DNA of 64,000 bases, from positions 21,211,795-21,275,794 of the forward strand of contig CM032795.1 of assembly GCA_019155185.1 (NCBI GenBank), read 5' to 3'. The notes under the pieces are model-generated. The model was given only the letters and a program-made list of their open reading frames with translations. It searched no databases and had not been told where the DNA came from. The DNA comes from Beaufortia kweichowensis. Its lineage: Eukaryota > Chordata > Actinopteri > Cypriniformes > Gastromyzontidae. This document shows, piece after piece, positions 14,301 through 29,300 of this stretch (position 1 is the stretch's first letter; the number at the start of each line of letters is the position of its first letter). The translations under genes and the position numbers were made by a program.

Positions 14301-17300
14301 GTCATCAGTGAATCAAAAATAACACTGACTGTAAACTCGAACCTTATTTTCAAAACACGGTGAATCCTTGTTGTTGCATAACTGAATCACACTTACAATT
14401 AGAGAATGTTTTTATAGAACAGTGTTTTAGTGTATGTGGCAATGCCATCTGTTTATTTTATTATCCATGTTGAGGTTATGAAATGAATCATTCATGCAAA
14501 CGGCTCCTGGTAGAATCATAAATTTGATGTGAGGATGTGAATGTGGCGTTACTCTGATGACGTCATTATGAATCACATTTCTCTAATGCTAACTTAAAGC
14601 TTTAACCCTGTTCTTTTGCTGACTTGTGCATGCTTCTATTTCCTTAAAATGCACATTTGTTTTGTGGAGACCACCCTCAGAGGTGTCACGCGGGCGGGAA
14701 TCCAACCGACGGGATTCCTGTGGATGTCCGCAGGGCAGGATCGCACAAGAGGAGGCAGAACGGCGATTATTTTAATCGACGGCAATTTAGAAAGGAACAT
14801 TTAACAGCAGACAAGATCTTAATTCTGTTTAATGAATACCACACGTAATTATTTCGTGGTATCATTACGGTACTGTTTTGTAAGAGTAATGAATCATCTG
14901 TGTGCATTGTCATCTTTTGTTCATTTAAAATGCAGAATTAGTCATATCTAATATAGTAAAACTTTACTGTATTTATATTTACTGTATTTATGTGATTTGT
15001 AGTTATTGATATACTGCATACATGAATGCGTGGCGCATGCACTTTATATACAAGACCTCAGTGAATTTTAAAGTGTAAGTTGAAGTCTACATTATACATT
15101 TCAAGTATTTTTTTCGAAAATTATTATTGACTTTAAAAGTCATGACACTTGATTAGGTAATACTTTTATACGATATAAAAGTACAATACTGCAATACAGG
15201 TTTTTTGTGTTTGTGTTTAGATTTTAATTCCCATGTTAATATCCGAATAACACAAGTCATATGACATCAGTTTCATGCCGGTATACACAACAGGCAGTAA
15301 AATCCTCTTACCAGGAGACTGTGTCCGTCTTCCAGCCTTTCCTGATGTCTCTCGCTCTTTCTCTCTGTAATCTTAAGCCAGGCAGGTTGGATGTTATCGT
15401 CCCTGCGGGCTGAAGGCATCACCCATGTGCTAGTGTCCTTTCGGTCCTGTCGCGTCTCTTGGCGTGTGTGTGCTGCTTCAGTTGTGTGACAGTCTCATTT
15501 TGTTTCTCAGAAACTTTAGCATGTGTTCAGCTGAACCTCCTGCAAACCATTTTGTGTGAATGATCCTCAGTCTGCAAGCAGTTAATGTTCAATTAAAGTG
15601 ACACGCTGATTTAGGGAGCGATGTCCTTAACCTTCAGTCATGACCACTAAACTCTCTCTGTCTGTCTCTCAGCATTGGTTTGTGGTAATGGTGTTGTTTG
15701 GTTGCCCCTCCTCTTCTCCTCCTCTTGGCACAGATGGGACGGTCATCAGTTCATTGATATAGTGAAGCATTGATTTGATACTCTGTTTACATTCATCTCT
15801 CTTTAAGTCATATTTTAATAGTGTGTCATAAGACAGACATGTCTTCTGTAAATAAGCATCCTGCATTGATCTGAGACTTCACCTGGTTTGCTTGTTGCTC
15901 TTTTGCTCAGGTTTACAGAAAAAAGATGTAGTATTAGTATATATTCTTTAAATAAAACTGTACTATAATAACATAAGGGACTTTATACGTTTTTAAGCTG
16001 TTTTGAAATGTTTATAAATGAGACGTCAGATTGCATGTTGTATTTGAGTAAAAGTGACTTTTCTAACCAAACATGCAAACAATCCCACAGAAATACAAAA
16101 AAGATTATGAGAGCTAAAAAATAAAAGGGCATTTATTTTTATATTTTCTGAAGAATTCAGTTTTTTTAAAGGCCATATTATGGGAGGTTGCTATGGTGTT
16201 TCTAGGGTGTTTTAGTGGTTGCTGAAAGAGCACATTTCTTGCAGAACTTGTTTCTGTGTTTGAAGCGATCAGACAAACCTTGTGACCAGCTGAAGTGTGT
16301 GTGTGTGTGTGCCCGTGCGTATGTGCATGTGTGTGTGCGCGTGCTTGCATGTGTGTGTGTGCCCGTGCGTATGTGCATGTGTGTGTGCGCGTGCTTGCGT
16401 GTGTGTGTGCCCGTGCGTATGTGTGTGTGTGTGCATCTGTGTGCGTGTGTGTGTTTGGATTATATTTTTGGATATAGTCTCATTTTAGCTAATTAACATT
16501 TTGCTTAAACCTGTGCATGTAATATACTGTAATGCATTATAGAAATAGTTGTAACTTGTATTGTACATAATGTTTAACCACAAGGCAGCTTTACCTGGAT
16601 GGGACTGTGAAGCGCATTATACTGCAAGTGAATTAATGCAATAAAAATATTTTCTATATGCATGCTTTATAGAAAGCGTTTGAAATATATATATATATAT
16701 ATATATATATATCATCATAGTACAAATGCTGTATTTGTAATGAGTGATTGAGACTGTCAAGAGCTTTAGTGATATCAAGTCAAAGACTCTAAACATTGAG
16801 ATTCTGTTTAGAGCTGGTGGTCTGAGATTTGGGGTGAAAGGTCATGACCGGTAGGAACAGGTGTGACTGTTTGAGGAAGAGTAGAGACACACGTCACCTG
16901 TCTGGACAAACCTCTCGCTTTTTAGGTATTTTTACCACACTTTACAAAAAGTCTAAGAACAGTATACATTGTGATATAAGCACACAGAATAAAACACTGT
17001 TTAGTATATACAGTCGAATACATGATGTATTTTTGCATTATTGTCTTGACAAAGAGCCCTCGTGTTAATCTTTATTTGATTGTTAGTGGTGTTTGCTGTA
17101 TGGTAATGTTAAGTAGAGATGCTTGTACAGTATTTTTCCAAGAAATCTTATTTACAGTTTTTGTCAGCAAGACAATAAAGCAGTCAAACATGTCAACACC
17201 ACTTACATTTTCTCCAGTGACGTAAAAACAATTAGTTTCTCTCAAAACTTTCTTTCCATCTGTGTGTCTTGATTATAGAGATCACAGTCTCTCTCAGCGC

Positions 17301-20300
17301 TCGGGGGAAACCTCTGCAAAAAATTAAAGCTAGATGGTGTTTTACAACATGAGAGGATTAATGTTAAATTTCCGTGGCCCAGATGTTCTCCTGGGTGCCA
17401 CTTGCATTGTGAATCAGCTCTGTAACACGTTCTTGCTTTCTTCAAAAGAATCTATTAATGAAAACGGCTTACAGTAAATCTGACTCGCATATAAAGTCTG
17501 ACTATCATTTAATTGCGAAAATCCTCTGATAGAACCTGTGGGAAAGAGACATGTTTCACATGGCAAGATCTTTTGGCCAAAGAGCTTGTGAGACCTAAAA
17601 AATGATATAAGCCCATAATGTTTGGCAGAACATTCAAACCGCTCTTTGAAAATGTTTGTTTTTGGTTGAATTATTCATTTAGGAAATTGTCTTAATGTTA
17701 CTTTAATTGAATGTGAAATGTTTGGAGCTCTTTTACCTTTTAGAGAAAACCATGTTCCATAAAAAGGGTGGGATTGTATTGATCAGAAATGGTTTGGATC
17801 TTTAAAGTGGGTGTTACATATCAGAATGAAGCCAGACAGGAGGGATGAGGTCAAACGTTTCAAATAGTTATATTTTGATTTAAGATTAAAGTCTCAAGAC
17901 ACATAAAACATGCACAATAACACAAGCAACGTGCTTTGACCTTATTGAAACATCACGCAGAACAACATGTCATGTTTTTGAGTTTTCTTAAATCATTTCA
18001 TCTGTTTCATCTGTTTCTGTTTGCTTTGTTCTTAAAAGTTTGTATTAGATGAACAGCAGAAGCTCAAGGCTCCTTTTAAGGAAAATCATGTAGTTTAACT
18101 CTGGTTTAAGTCTAGATGTTTGTGTGAATTATCGGATTGGAGCACAACTTCTTCTGCCATATTCTCTGTATGGGATCATGAATTGGCAGATGAGACTGTT
18201 TTTATCCTCAGCTGTAAAACAGGATGATGTAAGAACAGAATTACAGTAAATCAACAGTGAGGAAATAATACAGAAACTGGCATCATTAGAAATGAGCTGT
18301 TTAGTGTTGTTGTCTGGTGTTGGGTGGGGTTTCTGTAAGCATTAGTTTAGAGATTGTTAGTGTTGGTGGTCCTCGAGGAGACACTGGGTTAAAGGGAGAT
18401 CTGGGTAAGACCCCCATCATCCATCCGTCTTTGGATGATACAGACATGAAGTTTTGTTTAATGTGTTAATGTTTGATTATTCGTGGTGTTTGCATCAACA
18501 TACTAGAAATAAGTGTACTCTTAAAAATAAAAGAACCATTTTTAACTGAATGGTTCCATAAAGAACCTTTACCAAATAACATGCAAAACATCCTTTTTCT
18601 ATTTCACAAAAGGTTCTTTAGACTATACAAAACTAAGAAAGTAGTAGTTCCAAAAATGTTTCATCTATGGCATCGCTGTGAAGAACCCTTTAAAGCACCT
18701 TTATTTGAAGCACGTTTAAACGAACACTTTGAAGTTTTTGTCCAACTTTTAACAGTAGGAAAGTTTCGCAGTATAATTTAACAACATCTAAAGATCACAG
18801 TCGTGACGTATCTGATATATTCTCCTCTGGGCAATAACACGTCTATCAGCCTGAAAGTGTTTGTTTATGTTTTGACTGCGAGCTTGGCTGCTATTTCACC
18901 CTAATTATGTTCTTTTTATGGAGAACACTCCAGCGTGTTGTAGATTGTTTTATGAACAGGGTCTCTCTCCAGGACCTCCATCCCCCAAACGTCCTCCATG
19001 TGCTGAGAACATCATACTCACTTTATTTTTATTGCCCGTCGGTTACAATCGCCTAAAGCTCCAGTGGGTGCTGGTGGTGTAAAAAACACATTATAAAACT
19101 GGTAGAGCTGGTGAATGCTGTTTCACACCAGTGCACCAATATCAGAAATCTCTCTTATATCTAATGTAAAAATCAGGAAGGTTAATAACTTAGCCAGGGC
19201 TTCTGTGCCTAAATGTCTTTTAATGGTGAGAAAACAGTCCAAGCATGAGGTCAGCTCATTAGCCATGAGTCCCAACAAACCGGCCATTATATCCATCACC
19301 AAACACTGCGACCCTTCATCAGGGAAACACTCGAGAGATCAAACGGTCCACGGGCCGCTCAAACCATCAAACGGGAATGAAATTGCCCTTCGGATCATTT
19401 GGGCCCGTATGCCAGGTTAATTCACTGCATGTGGGTTATCTTGGTTAGTTTGTTTGTTTTCAGACCTGACGTGAAACCTGAATGTGGCTGACAGGGGAAA
19501 TGTGTGACTGATCATAAACACACAAACGTCAGTTTATAATCAACCTTTCTGCTGTTTACTGTTTCAGAGCAACTTCATTCATTCATTCATTAATTCATTC
19601 TCCAATGCAAAGATGATTTTGTGGATGGATGTGCTCACAAAAGAGCTTTGTTTAGTAGAGAAGTAAAGGTCTGTACTGTGCTTTAGGACAGGCTGTACAC
19701 ACACAAGTGATGATATTGCACCAGTATATTTAGACTGTATCTGCTTTAGCTTATCTGAGATCTTGCTCTTTGCCTGTCAAAAGTATGGAAACACTTATTC
19801 ACTGTTGTTTAGATTTTTTACACATGTTAGAATAGTAGTAAACTCATCAAAATCATGAAATAACACAATTGTAACTGTGGGAATTATGTTGTGACTAAAA
19901 CCATCCAAAATAAATGAACACTATGTTATATTTGATCATCTTTAAAAGTAGTCACACTTTGTCTAGAATTTGTAAAATCATATTTTTGACATTTTATCAT
20001 CCAGCTTCTTGAGGTCTCAACCTGAAAAGCTTTTTAAACAACACCAAACATCTATACTCTTATTGATTGTTTTTTATCCATTATTTCCAAGTAATCCATT
20101 TCAAAAATATTTATTTATATTAAATAAAAAATTATTATCTTAATACGTTGGCACAATTATATTTTTGTCTACAAATGTAATTTTAAGCATTGAAATATTC
20201 ACCTTCAGATTAAAAGATTTTTAGATCATGCAAGACTTTTTTTAACTGGTACATGAAAGTCAAACTGTGTCTCGCTGTTGTATTAAATGCTTTTATGTTT

Positions 20301-23300
20301 GTCCCAGTGTGCATTGATTCACATCAGCTTTACAGAAAGACATTGAAATTTCTTTTAAGGCATTAAGAAAATAATGCTTTATATTTGTCTTTAAACACTT
20401 AAACTAAAGTCAACTGGGGCGAGAAGGGAAAAAGTGCCACAGATGCCCACATTTATCAGATGACATCACACAATCCCTTCACAGTCTTCCGAGTCTCTCA
20501 CAGGCCGTACTTCTCCATCTAATCTAACTGATCTAAACGCAGAGCCGTTTCTACCTTGTTTTTCAAGCTGGAGGCACTGAAGTCTAATCTGTGTAGCATT
20601 ACAGAAATGTCTCACAATTAGATGTTCATCTGTGGAGCGGCAAGTGTTTATGCTTTTTCCCAGCGGAGAAACATTATATGAATTAAAGTTAATGAAGTTT
20701 GTGTGTTGTCAACATCGTTTTGGAATGATAGCCATTTGCAGCTGTGAAATTACTGACAATTACATCTGATTTCTTGTAATCCAACTTTACAAGTGTCTTG
20801 TTTAATGAAAGTTAGTTGTTGTGTTGATGATTTAACCAACAAAGGAGGCTATTATTGTGCTGTAAGTGGGATTTAAAGGACACTTAATATTCATTAATAA
20901 TATTAAATAGACTGTATAGACGATGAGAACAAATCTTGAACTGCATTGAGCTGGATGATGATGTCACCGTTTTTTGCAGAGCTGCTTGAGAGTTTATTTA
21001 ACTTCTACACTTGTTTTGAACTAAATATCAACATTATTATCTAATGTCTTTCGAAATGCTGTTAGTGTCCATTATTATAAAGTGATTAACTTTAAGACAC
21101 TTTCAAATATTTATAGACTTTGAAAGTTGAAAGAAACAATCTGTATTGTGTTAAGCGTTGTTTAAATGAAGGCAACTTGATTTGATTTGTAATGAATTGT
21201 TAAGATGCCGTAATATCCACCTCGTTTCTTTACGTCACCTCCTGTCATCCCATCTTTTCCATCTGTCCTTTCAAACCCAATTTGACTTGATAAAGAACAG
21301 CAATATTGTTCAAACGTTCTTAAAAGGTCTCTGAATTGCTCTTGAAATGTGTTTGGTGATTGACAGGTGTGTTCTGTCCATGTAGATTTAATGGTTTGCA
21401 AGTGAGTGTTTAAACTGAACAGAGACACATGGACAGCTGTTGTTAAATGTCTATTCTGATTCTCTTCTACATCAGTTTCCAACATAAAATCACATTGTGT
21501 TTTTAGTTTAGATTTTTCTTTCTTCTTTTGTTTCTGTGTTGATGTGTGTTTTACACTAGTGTTCAGGTTAACTGTCTTTACATTTAAGAATTTAGCAGAT
21601 GGGCAATTCCATGCAAATGTCAGCTTATGAAAATGATTTTTTTGACGGTTTTCATTATACTGATAGTTCAGATGTCAATATTTGTTGGTTTAAATCCTCA
21701 TGTGAGGTCTCTCTCAGTTTTTAAAGCGTTTGGTTATGTTTGAATCATGATTTTTCATAGTCAGGTAAAGTGCTGTTCACGGTCCATATTCCTCATTAAT
21801 GAACACGAGAAAATAAAATAAAAAACTATTTTGAAGAGTCGTCTCTTCTTAATTCGGTAATTTGTTGCCTTTGGTTTGTGTATTTTATTTCAAAGAAATC
21901 CTAAAAAGTATTTTTTTCTCTCCAAAATATGTGTTCTTACTGTCTTTGATGATTTGAGTTTCTTCTGATTTACCTTGTGTTTATTTTTAACTAATTCAGC
22001 CATTTTAATAGAGTTAGACTATTCGTTTCAGTCTATAATTGTCAGTAAAAAACTCTGATACGAGGTTGTAAATCAGTTGTTTATTTTACATATGTTCTTT
22101 TAAAGATTTGGGCCATTAGGACAGTCAATGTATTATCTAACAGCTGAAAATTGCATACGTTCTTTCACTTTTATTATCATCACAACCGGTCCGTGCTTTT
22201 GTCCATGTTTCTGGTAAATACAGTATTGTAGGTGTCTGGAATAAACCTCAATCCTACACGGATTGTCAGAGCTCGTCTGCTCGACTCCACACACGTGCCT
22301 GTGTCCGTTTTATCAGCGGCGAGGGAACTCCGTACATACCCGAGCAGGCCCGTTTATAGGATTGATTTACGGTTATAGGACAGGAGCTGCCAAGCCACAC
22401 TACCCCTGCTCGGAAACTTTGTTTATTTATTATGGTTTAGTGGTGATGTGGAAAGCGATAATGAGCTACTGGAGAGGTAAATCTGCACCGCCGTATTCAG
22501 GCCAGAGCGGGTTTGTGTGTGTTGCGTAAGAAGGTCATTATCTGTGGGTTTGCTGACTTGGTTGTGTTGTGGTGTCTTAAAGAAACACCCAGTAATCTTC
22601 ACTTTGACCTCAATTACTTTAAGTAGTGTGTAGAGGAAATCCAGTACTGAGGTAATGATTGGTGTTGCTCATTGAAAAAGCAAGAAACAAGACTTTCATT
22701 ACTTTCAAAACAACTGTTTGGCACTTTTTTCAGTTTGACAGTCGCATTTATTATGTGTAGGAACAGGAAAAGGGAAGGTTGTTTATTTTGCTCAATAATA
22801 AAATATTAACAAATAATATATGTGTTGAGTGACATGAGGTTGGGTAGATAATGATAAGAACATTAAATCTCACATTTTTTGAGATTATATAAACATGTGG
22901 AGATCTGAGTGTCAGATCCTCGTCATGTGTAGTTCATGTCACACGGCTGCTGCAGTTAATTACTGAAAACACACACAGAAACATGTTGTTTTAGTTCGAG
23001 TATTACAAGAAAATTTAATCTTCATTCTGTGTTAACATTTAAATTAAAATTCTGGATTAACTTTAGTTTTAACAGCTCATGTCGATGAAAACCATCTGGT
23101 TTTGCAATAGTGTCAGATAATGATCTTGCTTATTAATTGTTACCAATGGAAGTCATCATCTTTAGTCAAAACAATTGTAATGCCATTTAACAGACAATTT
23201 AAGAAGCTGCTTTTAAAGTTTATGATACTTAAACAAGCATAATGTGGCTTCTCTGATCCAAGAAATCTGTCTTGTGAATCATCTTGTAAGATTTTGTATG

Positions 23301-26300
23301 TTTACGTAGAGATGGTACAGTCTGAAAACAAATGATGACATCACATCCTCTTCTCTTTGATCATTTGTCTTGGTCTGCTGACGGCTCTGTTGTCTGGAGA
23401 TCCTGTATGTGACGTGACATATGACGTGTCTTCTTATGTGAACCCAGGCTTAAAATTGGCCATAACAACCATTTAAAGGTGATGAATAACTTGACCTCTT
23501 TTCTGTCTGGTGCTGCCTGGTTTTCAATGGAGCGTTTGTGTGATTCACAGCAGGTCTTCACCAAATATGAGCGGTTTTGTAATTGTTTGAATGCAGGAGC
23601 TGATGTGCACTCGTCCCACAGAACAGACACGCATTGTAAAGGACTACTTAATGGGGAAAAGGATTTGTATTTTTTTTTGCGAATAGAATAGAAAAATAAG
23701 GTCATCACATTATTTCAGTGAGTTTCCTCACTGTTCAAAGTGAGCATAACCTATCGTCTCTGTGTTTATCATTATACTTAAAACTAAAGACTAAATCCAG
23801 CACGTATCTTCTGCACTGAAGATGTTTTATCAGCTAAAGCATCACATTATTGTCACAGTCTCTTAGCCAAATATTATCCAAACACACATGTAGAACATCA
23901 ATTCAGATGTTTTGATGGAACAGTTTTGGGATCTGTTTTGCCTATACCTAGTTTCCAAACGCGATTGTGTAATATGCCGTGTTGTGTTGTCCCAGGTGAT
24001 TTTTGTATTAGCAGGAAGGGTATCTGATGTACTATTGGACCTGACAGGTTTTCACCATGTGCATTTGGATGATGTTTGTTCACCAGCCATGAGGAGTGAC
24101 ACATATTATGTAAGCTGGCACACTGCAGGCTTTTAAGGGCACAGAAGAGCTCGTACCCTCGTTCTGTTTAGTCTAAACATCTGATCAGAGAGGTTTTTTC
24201 CTGGCGGGGGTAAATATTAACCTGACAACACAAACAATGCACATGGAAATCCATGGTAAACACATACACAAACTCTATTTTAACAACACAAACTGGATTC
24301 AGTTTGTTCTCATGTTGAATGAAAACATCATGTTAAAGTGTCCTCAGACAGAGTTGAATAAACGTGTTGCTTCGTTCATCTACTTCTATGTGAAATATTC
24401 CTTATTGATTGTGTAGTTTACAGCTGTGTGCATTTATAAGACAGTTGAGTGTTAAACACAATGATTTTAATAATGATAACACATGGCCTCTTGTGTTTTA
24501 TTGCTGAAATGTTAAATGAAAGCAGTGTTTACACAATCATTTAAGCAGTGCCGCTGATATGGGCAATTTATTTAGATGTGTCTCAACACAGAAAATACAT
24601 GATGCTTTAAATGAACAACATCTCCATCTGTTTTGGTGTGAAGAAGACTCATGAATAACCTGACGTATGAGCGTCTTGTAAACAAACCCTTTGCCCAAAT
24701 AATGTGTTTCTGATTGTTAGCAAAGTTAAAGTTTGGGACATTTGATTAATGATTTTATTCGATTGTAAGGACTCTCTCTTTGTCTAAATCCAGCAATGTG
24801 GTTTTGATAGAAACATTGATTTGCTGGAGTACCAGACACATTTTCCTCATTCCATGTTTTTATTGATAGATTCGTTGTGTCTTAGTTCATGAATGTCTAA
24901 AGAATACGATGACGTTATTTGTATTTGCATTTTAATGACACATGTGTCATGTGACCAATCACAACACAACTATTGATAATGTTTGGCAGTAAAGTTCAAT
25001 AGTCTGTTCACTACAAAAAGTGTAATTCAACACTTCAAGGTGGCTAATTTGTATGAATTCATATAATCTTATTTGTATGTTTTGATAATGCTTTTGGCAG
25101 TGAAGTTCTGTAGGTTTAGATAGTCTGATTATTGCTTTTTTAACCATCATATGTTTTGAGATCAGACTGTGGTCATGATCAGACCGTGTCATGTGACATG
25201 TAGTGCACAAGTTATATGGACTATATTTATACACTTTTCTTGTATGAAAAACCAAAGCTTAGACTTTATGCTTTGGATTTCCTTTCAATTCCTTTGGATT
25301 TTCTTAGATTTTGTTCCACAGTAGAAAGTAAATCAGATGGGTCTGAAACAACATAAAGGGGAAGTGACTGATGTTTTTTCATTTTATTGCTAAATGATCC
25401 CTTTTAGTAAAACATATATTTAATGTAATTTTTTTATTAAAACCGATCACATGAAAATACAACATAATATAATAATAAAATAACTCTTTAAGAGTCCAGT
25501 AAGCACACTGAAATCATTTTTATATTTAAGGTTATTTATGTAATTGCTTCTTGTACTGTATGACTGTGTTTTATATGCAGGTTATGTCATGTAATATGTG
25601 TTTGGCTGGATTTACAGCTTTTAAAACCCTTTCAAGCTATTTTCTGCTGGTTTCATGGCAAATTAAGACACGCACTATGTGATACACGTCTCATTTTCCG
25701 TCTCATTATAAACACACACATCTCAGGCATTGAGGTTTTCATCTTGACGTCTCAATTTGTTTTCTGCTTTTAAAGTTATGAAGTTGCATTGCATTGTGGG
25801 ATACGCTATTTTAACGCCTCTAACTCGGTCCATATTTTCACAGTTATAGCTGGACGTTCAGGTATTCTCTGCATACAGAAACGTTTGCATATGGAAAATG
25901 TTATTTCTCAGATCTTTGCGTGAACGACACCTATCACATGTGACTTTGTGATGGTTATCTGACTTAAAATAATGATTTGATGCAGTTGTATCATTTCCAC
26001 CTGAACTCCAGCTACAGATGCATGCTGGGATTTATTAAAGCCAGTCATGTCTGCTTCTCATTTCACACTTTATTCTGTATTGTGTATTACAGCTTGTCTG
26101 GAAATAGCAAGTGTCATACTGTAATCCTTAATGTACTTCAGCAAGAATACCACATACACAGATAGTATTTCTGCTACTTTTCAAAGACATAAAGATGACA
26201 CAGATTTTAGAGCTGGTTTGTGCTCAGGTTTCATGTTGTTTTGGAATAACAATATTTTGTTGGCCGGTTAGCAAGAAATATTATCAATATATCGTAAAGA

Positions 26301-29300
26301 AAACTATATGTATACATTGTATTTTGTAGTAACTCCCTATCAAAAGTGCTTATAATAATTCTAATCCCCCATTTTTTTTACAATAAGGTTGTATTTGTTT
26401 ACATGAGTTAACCGCTTTTGCTAACATGAACTAACAATAAACAATAATTCAGATTTTCTTTAAATGCTGTAAAATGATGTTAGTTCATGTTATCTAATGC
26501 AAATGAATGGGACCTTGTTGTAAAGTGTTACCAGATTATTTTTAGTTGTGTTATCGGTCTGAATTTATGTCTTTATCAGTGTCAATATGATATATGTTTA
26601 ACTGGGTTTCTGTTTTTACACACAGGAATCTACCTGCTGGACATGATTTACATTGACTCGGCCTATCCCGCCTCTGACAGCATCATTGAGACAGAGCAGC
26701 GGACCAATCAGATGAATAATATGCTCCGGATGATCTCTGACCTCCAGATGTCCTGTACATACGGTCTGTTGCTATTGACAAATGCTATATATTTAAGACA
26801 TCATTAAAGAAATATCATGTTCTTTTGGGTAAAGTCAGGCAGTGTAGCAGGTATCCCCTATGGAGGATGCAATCCCAGAATGCATTGCTCAGTTAATGTG
26901 CTTTTTATAATAAACATAATTCATTCAATACAAAAATGCACAGTGTATAACAAACCACAGTGTAAAACCCTGATTAATTTATTTACACTTTACAGCGATG
27001 CCATTTTTTTTATCAGAACAGAAGAATTATTTTCAATTTTAATAGCTGTTTATAGTCTACGACTGTAAAAGACTTGACAGAAAGGTTCTCTTAATGTTAA
27101 AGGTTCTTTAACCAATGGTTCTTTAATGGCATCGTGAAGCACCTTAATTGTAGACACACGTAACCTGTATCTTGGATCATGACTCCTGCTTTGGCTTTGT
27201 TGCTGTTTTCTCCGTATTTATGTAATGTCGTTGGAAGGTCTAAATTCTTGGAAAGTGGTTAAATCTTTCAGTAATTGTCTGTTAGTAAACAGAGACGGGG
27301 TAGATGAGAAGAAGAAGTACTCGGTGTGAGATCACCTCACTTGTGTAATATCATGCTAGCTGGCCAGATGATGCTCAATGTCCTCGTGATGCTGACAAGC
27401 AACTATATTAAACTTGGTCTGAATAAAAAGAAAAAGAGCAACACATGTTTACATTCACCTAAATATTTAGTCCTGAAAATCCTTGAAGTCCATACACGTG
27501 TCTGACCTTCAGCCTTCTCTCCCCAGATCACCTCGTGGTCCTCCCTCATGTGCAGAAGTACTTGATGTCTGTTCGCTACATTGAGGAACTTCAAAAGTTC
27601 GTAGAAGATGACAATTTCAAGTAAGTGGGGGGCTGGCGGCCTCAGCGGTGTATAACGGCCCCTCCGGGGGTCAAAGACCTCAAAGGTATAACGTGTAGGA
27701 GTTGTACATCTCTGAGCTAATGGAAAGCTTCTTCTTTAAATGCTATGATGACTTTAGCAGGACACCCGGAGTGAAGGTAACCCGTCGGCCGGGTCTGCCA
27801 GCGGGATGATTTAGGGGAATGATTGCGTAAGTTTTTTCAGGTCTGGACAAGACGGCGGCATCTGACACTGAGAAACCGTGGGTCATTTGTTTTATAGGCA
27901 AACAAATCTGTGATTCGATTTTTGGGTGGTCGGCACAGTAAGAATCATCACATAATTTGGTGAAACTGTAACCGGCCCCAGACATTAAATAGCATTTCAC
28001 ACAAAATGTGTAATGTGTTTTTATTAAAATCCCTGGTGTGAGCTGAGAGTTTGGGCAACTTGAAAATCTGTTGCCTAATGTCAGCAGGACTCGAGTCCAA
28101 ACACATTGAACCAACAATGAGAAATACATAATACATAAAGAGTTGTTCCACGCCATAAAATATTCCTGTAGACATTAAATCTTAATACCATGAGAAATCA
28201 TTTTAACAGTACTGTAATATTGAGACCCAGTTCTTACACTCTTCAAAATAAAGGTGCAACATTTTCTTTACCATAGAATTTCCTATTAAAAATTCCCTTT
28301 CTACCTTTTTTCTATACAAAGAACTTTTTGTGAAACATCACAACAAGAAGCTTTCAGAAAGGAATTGGGTGGTTTTACTACAAACTTTTCATGTGGATGC
28401 TCTCCACCTCATACTATCATCAGCAGCTGTGATGTAAACTCATATACACATATACAGTTTCTCACAGTAAGATTAAAGAGTCTTTGATTATTATGGAGTT
28501 GAATGTTTAGGCTGTAAAGTGAGTGATGATCTGTAGGACCGTCTCAACATCGTGAATCGAGCGTGTTATCATTGGCTCACACTTGATAATAGACACAATT
28601 ATACCGTTACGTATTACCAGTACCACCTCAACCTGGGAGGGAAAACGTAATATTGAGTCTGATGTAAACACGCTGATGTCATGCCTGTTTGTTAGCTTTG
28701 ATTTGTAGACAGAAACAAATGAGCACAAAATACGTTTACAATACTTGTTTGGCTATTTGTAGGGTTCAAAGAGTTAATTTTCTGGATGTGATGTTTATAC
28801 ACATCTCGTCATGTTGAACCTTTTCCTCAAATAAATGCTTCTTGGCTTTTCATCTGCTTCTCTTAATTAAAGAGATCAAACCACATTTGGAGTAAATTTT
28901 GTCTTGATGACAGAGGATCAGAAAATGATCTTTGTAATCTCAGTTTAGTTTTGGCCAAAGATTCATTCACAGGAACACATCATGTTTAATATCAGATCCA
29001 GTATACTGAGTACTTGGATCACCAATTACTTTTTAGAGAAAAGACTGCAATGCTTGCATTCAATTTTTGTTACTTTTATATAACGTATAATATCATTTGG
29101 ATTAGATTACTGGTTAGATTTAAGTAAGTAATGATAGTGTGGTGGGGGTTTTTCTTCTGTAAATCGGGTGAGAGATGGGCTGACGTCCTAATCTTGCAGT
29201 CAGAGACAAAAGTGGTTTTCATGGTGACAATCCGTCTGTGAACCCATCACGATTGACCCTGTTATGACCTCACGTGTCACAGAGGATGTAGTAGGGTGGA

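Larger units (their letters stand above)
13565..26625. other. Remainder of the large ralgps1 intron
   Basis: About 13 kb lie between the angptl2 5' end and the next ralgps1 exon. I find no coding exon. Contents are the GT/CG-rich minisatellite at 16295-16455, an (AT)n tract, palindromic repeats at 18516-18705 and an interspersed element at 19775-20240. GC-richer non-repetitive stretches (14650-14830, 19190-19440, 22260-22520) might be conserved regulatory elements. The scattered 60-130-codon open frames lack domains and splice context. Confidence 0.55.

Noticed and set aside
19115..19420. 101-codon plus-strand frame in a ralgps1 intron
   Set aside because: No recognisable domain, no promoter and no splice partner. 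The stretch may be conserved non-coding DNA but not a supported gene.
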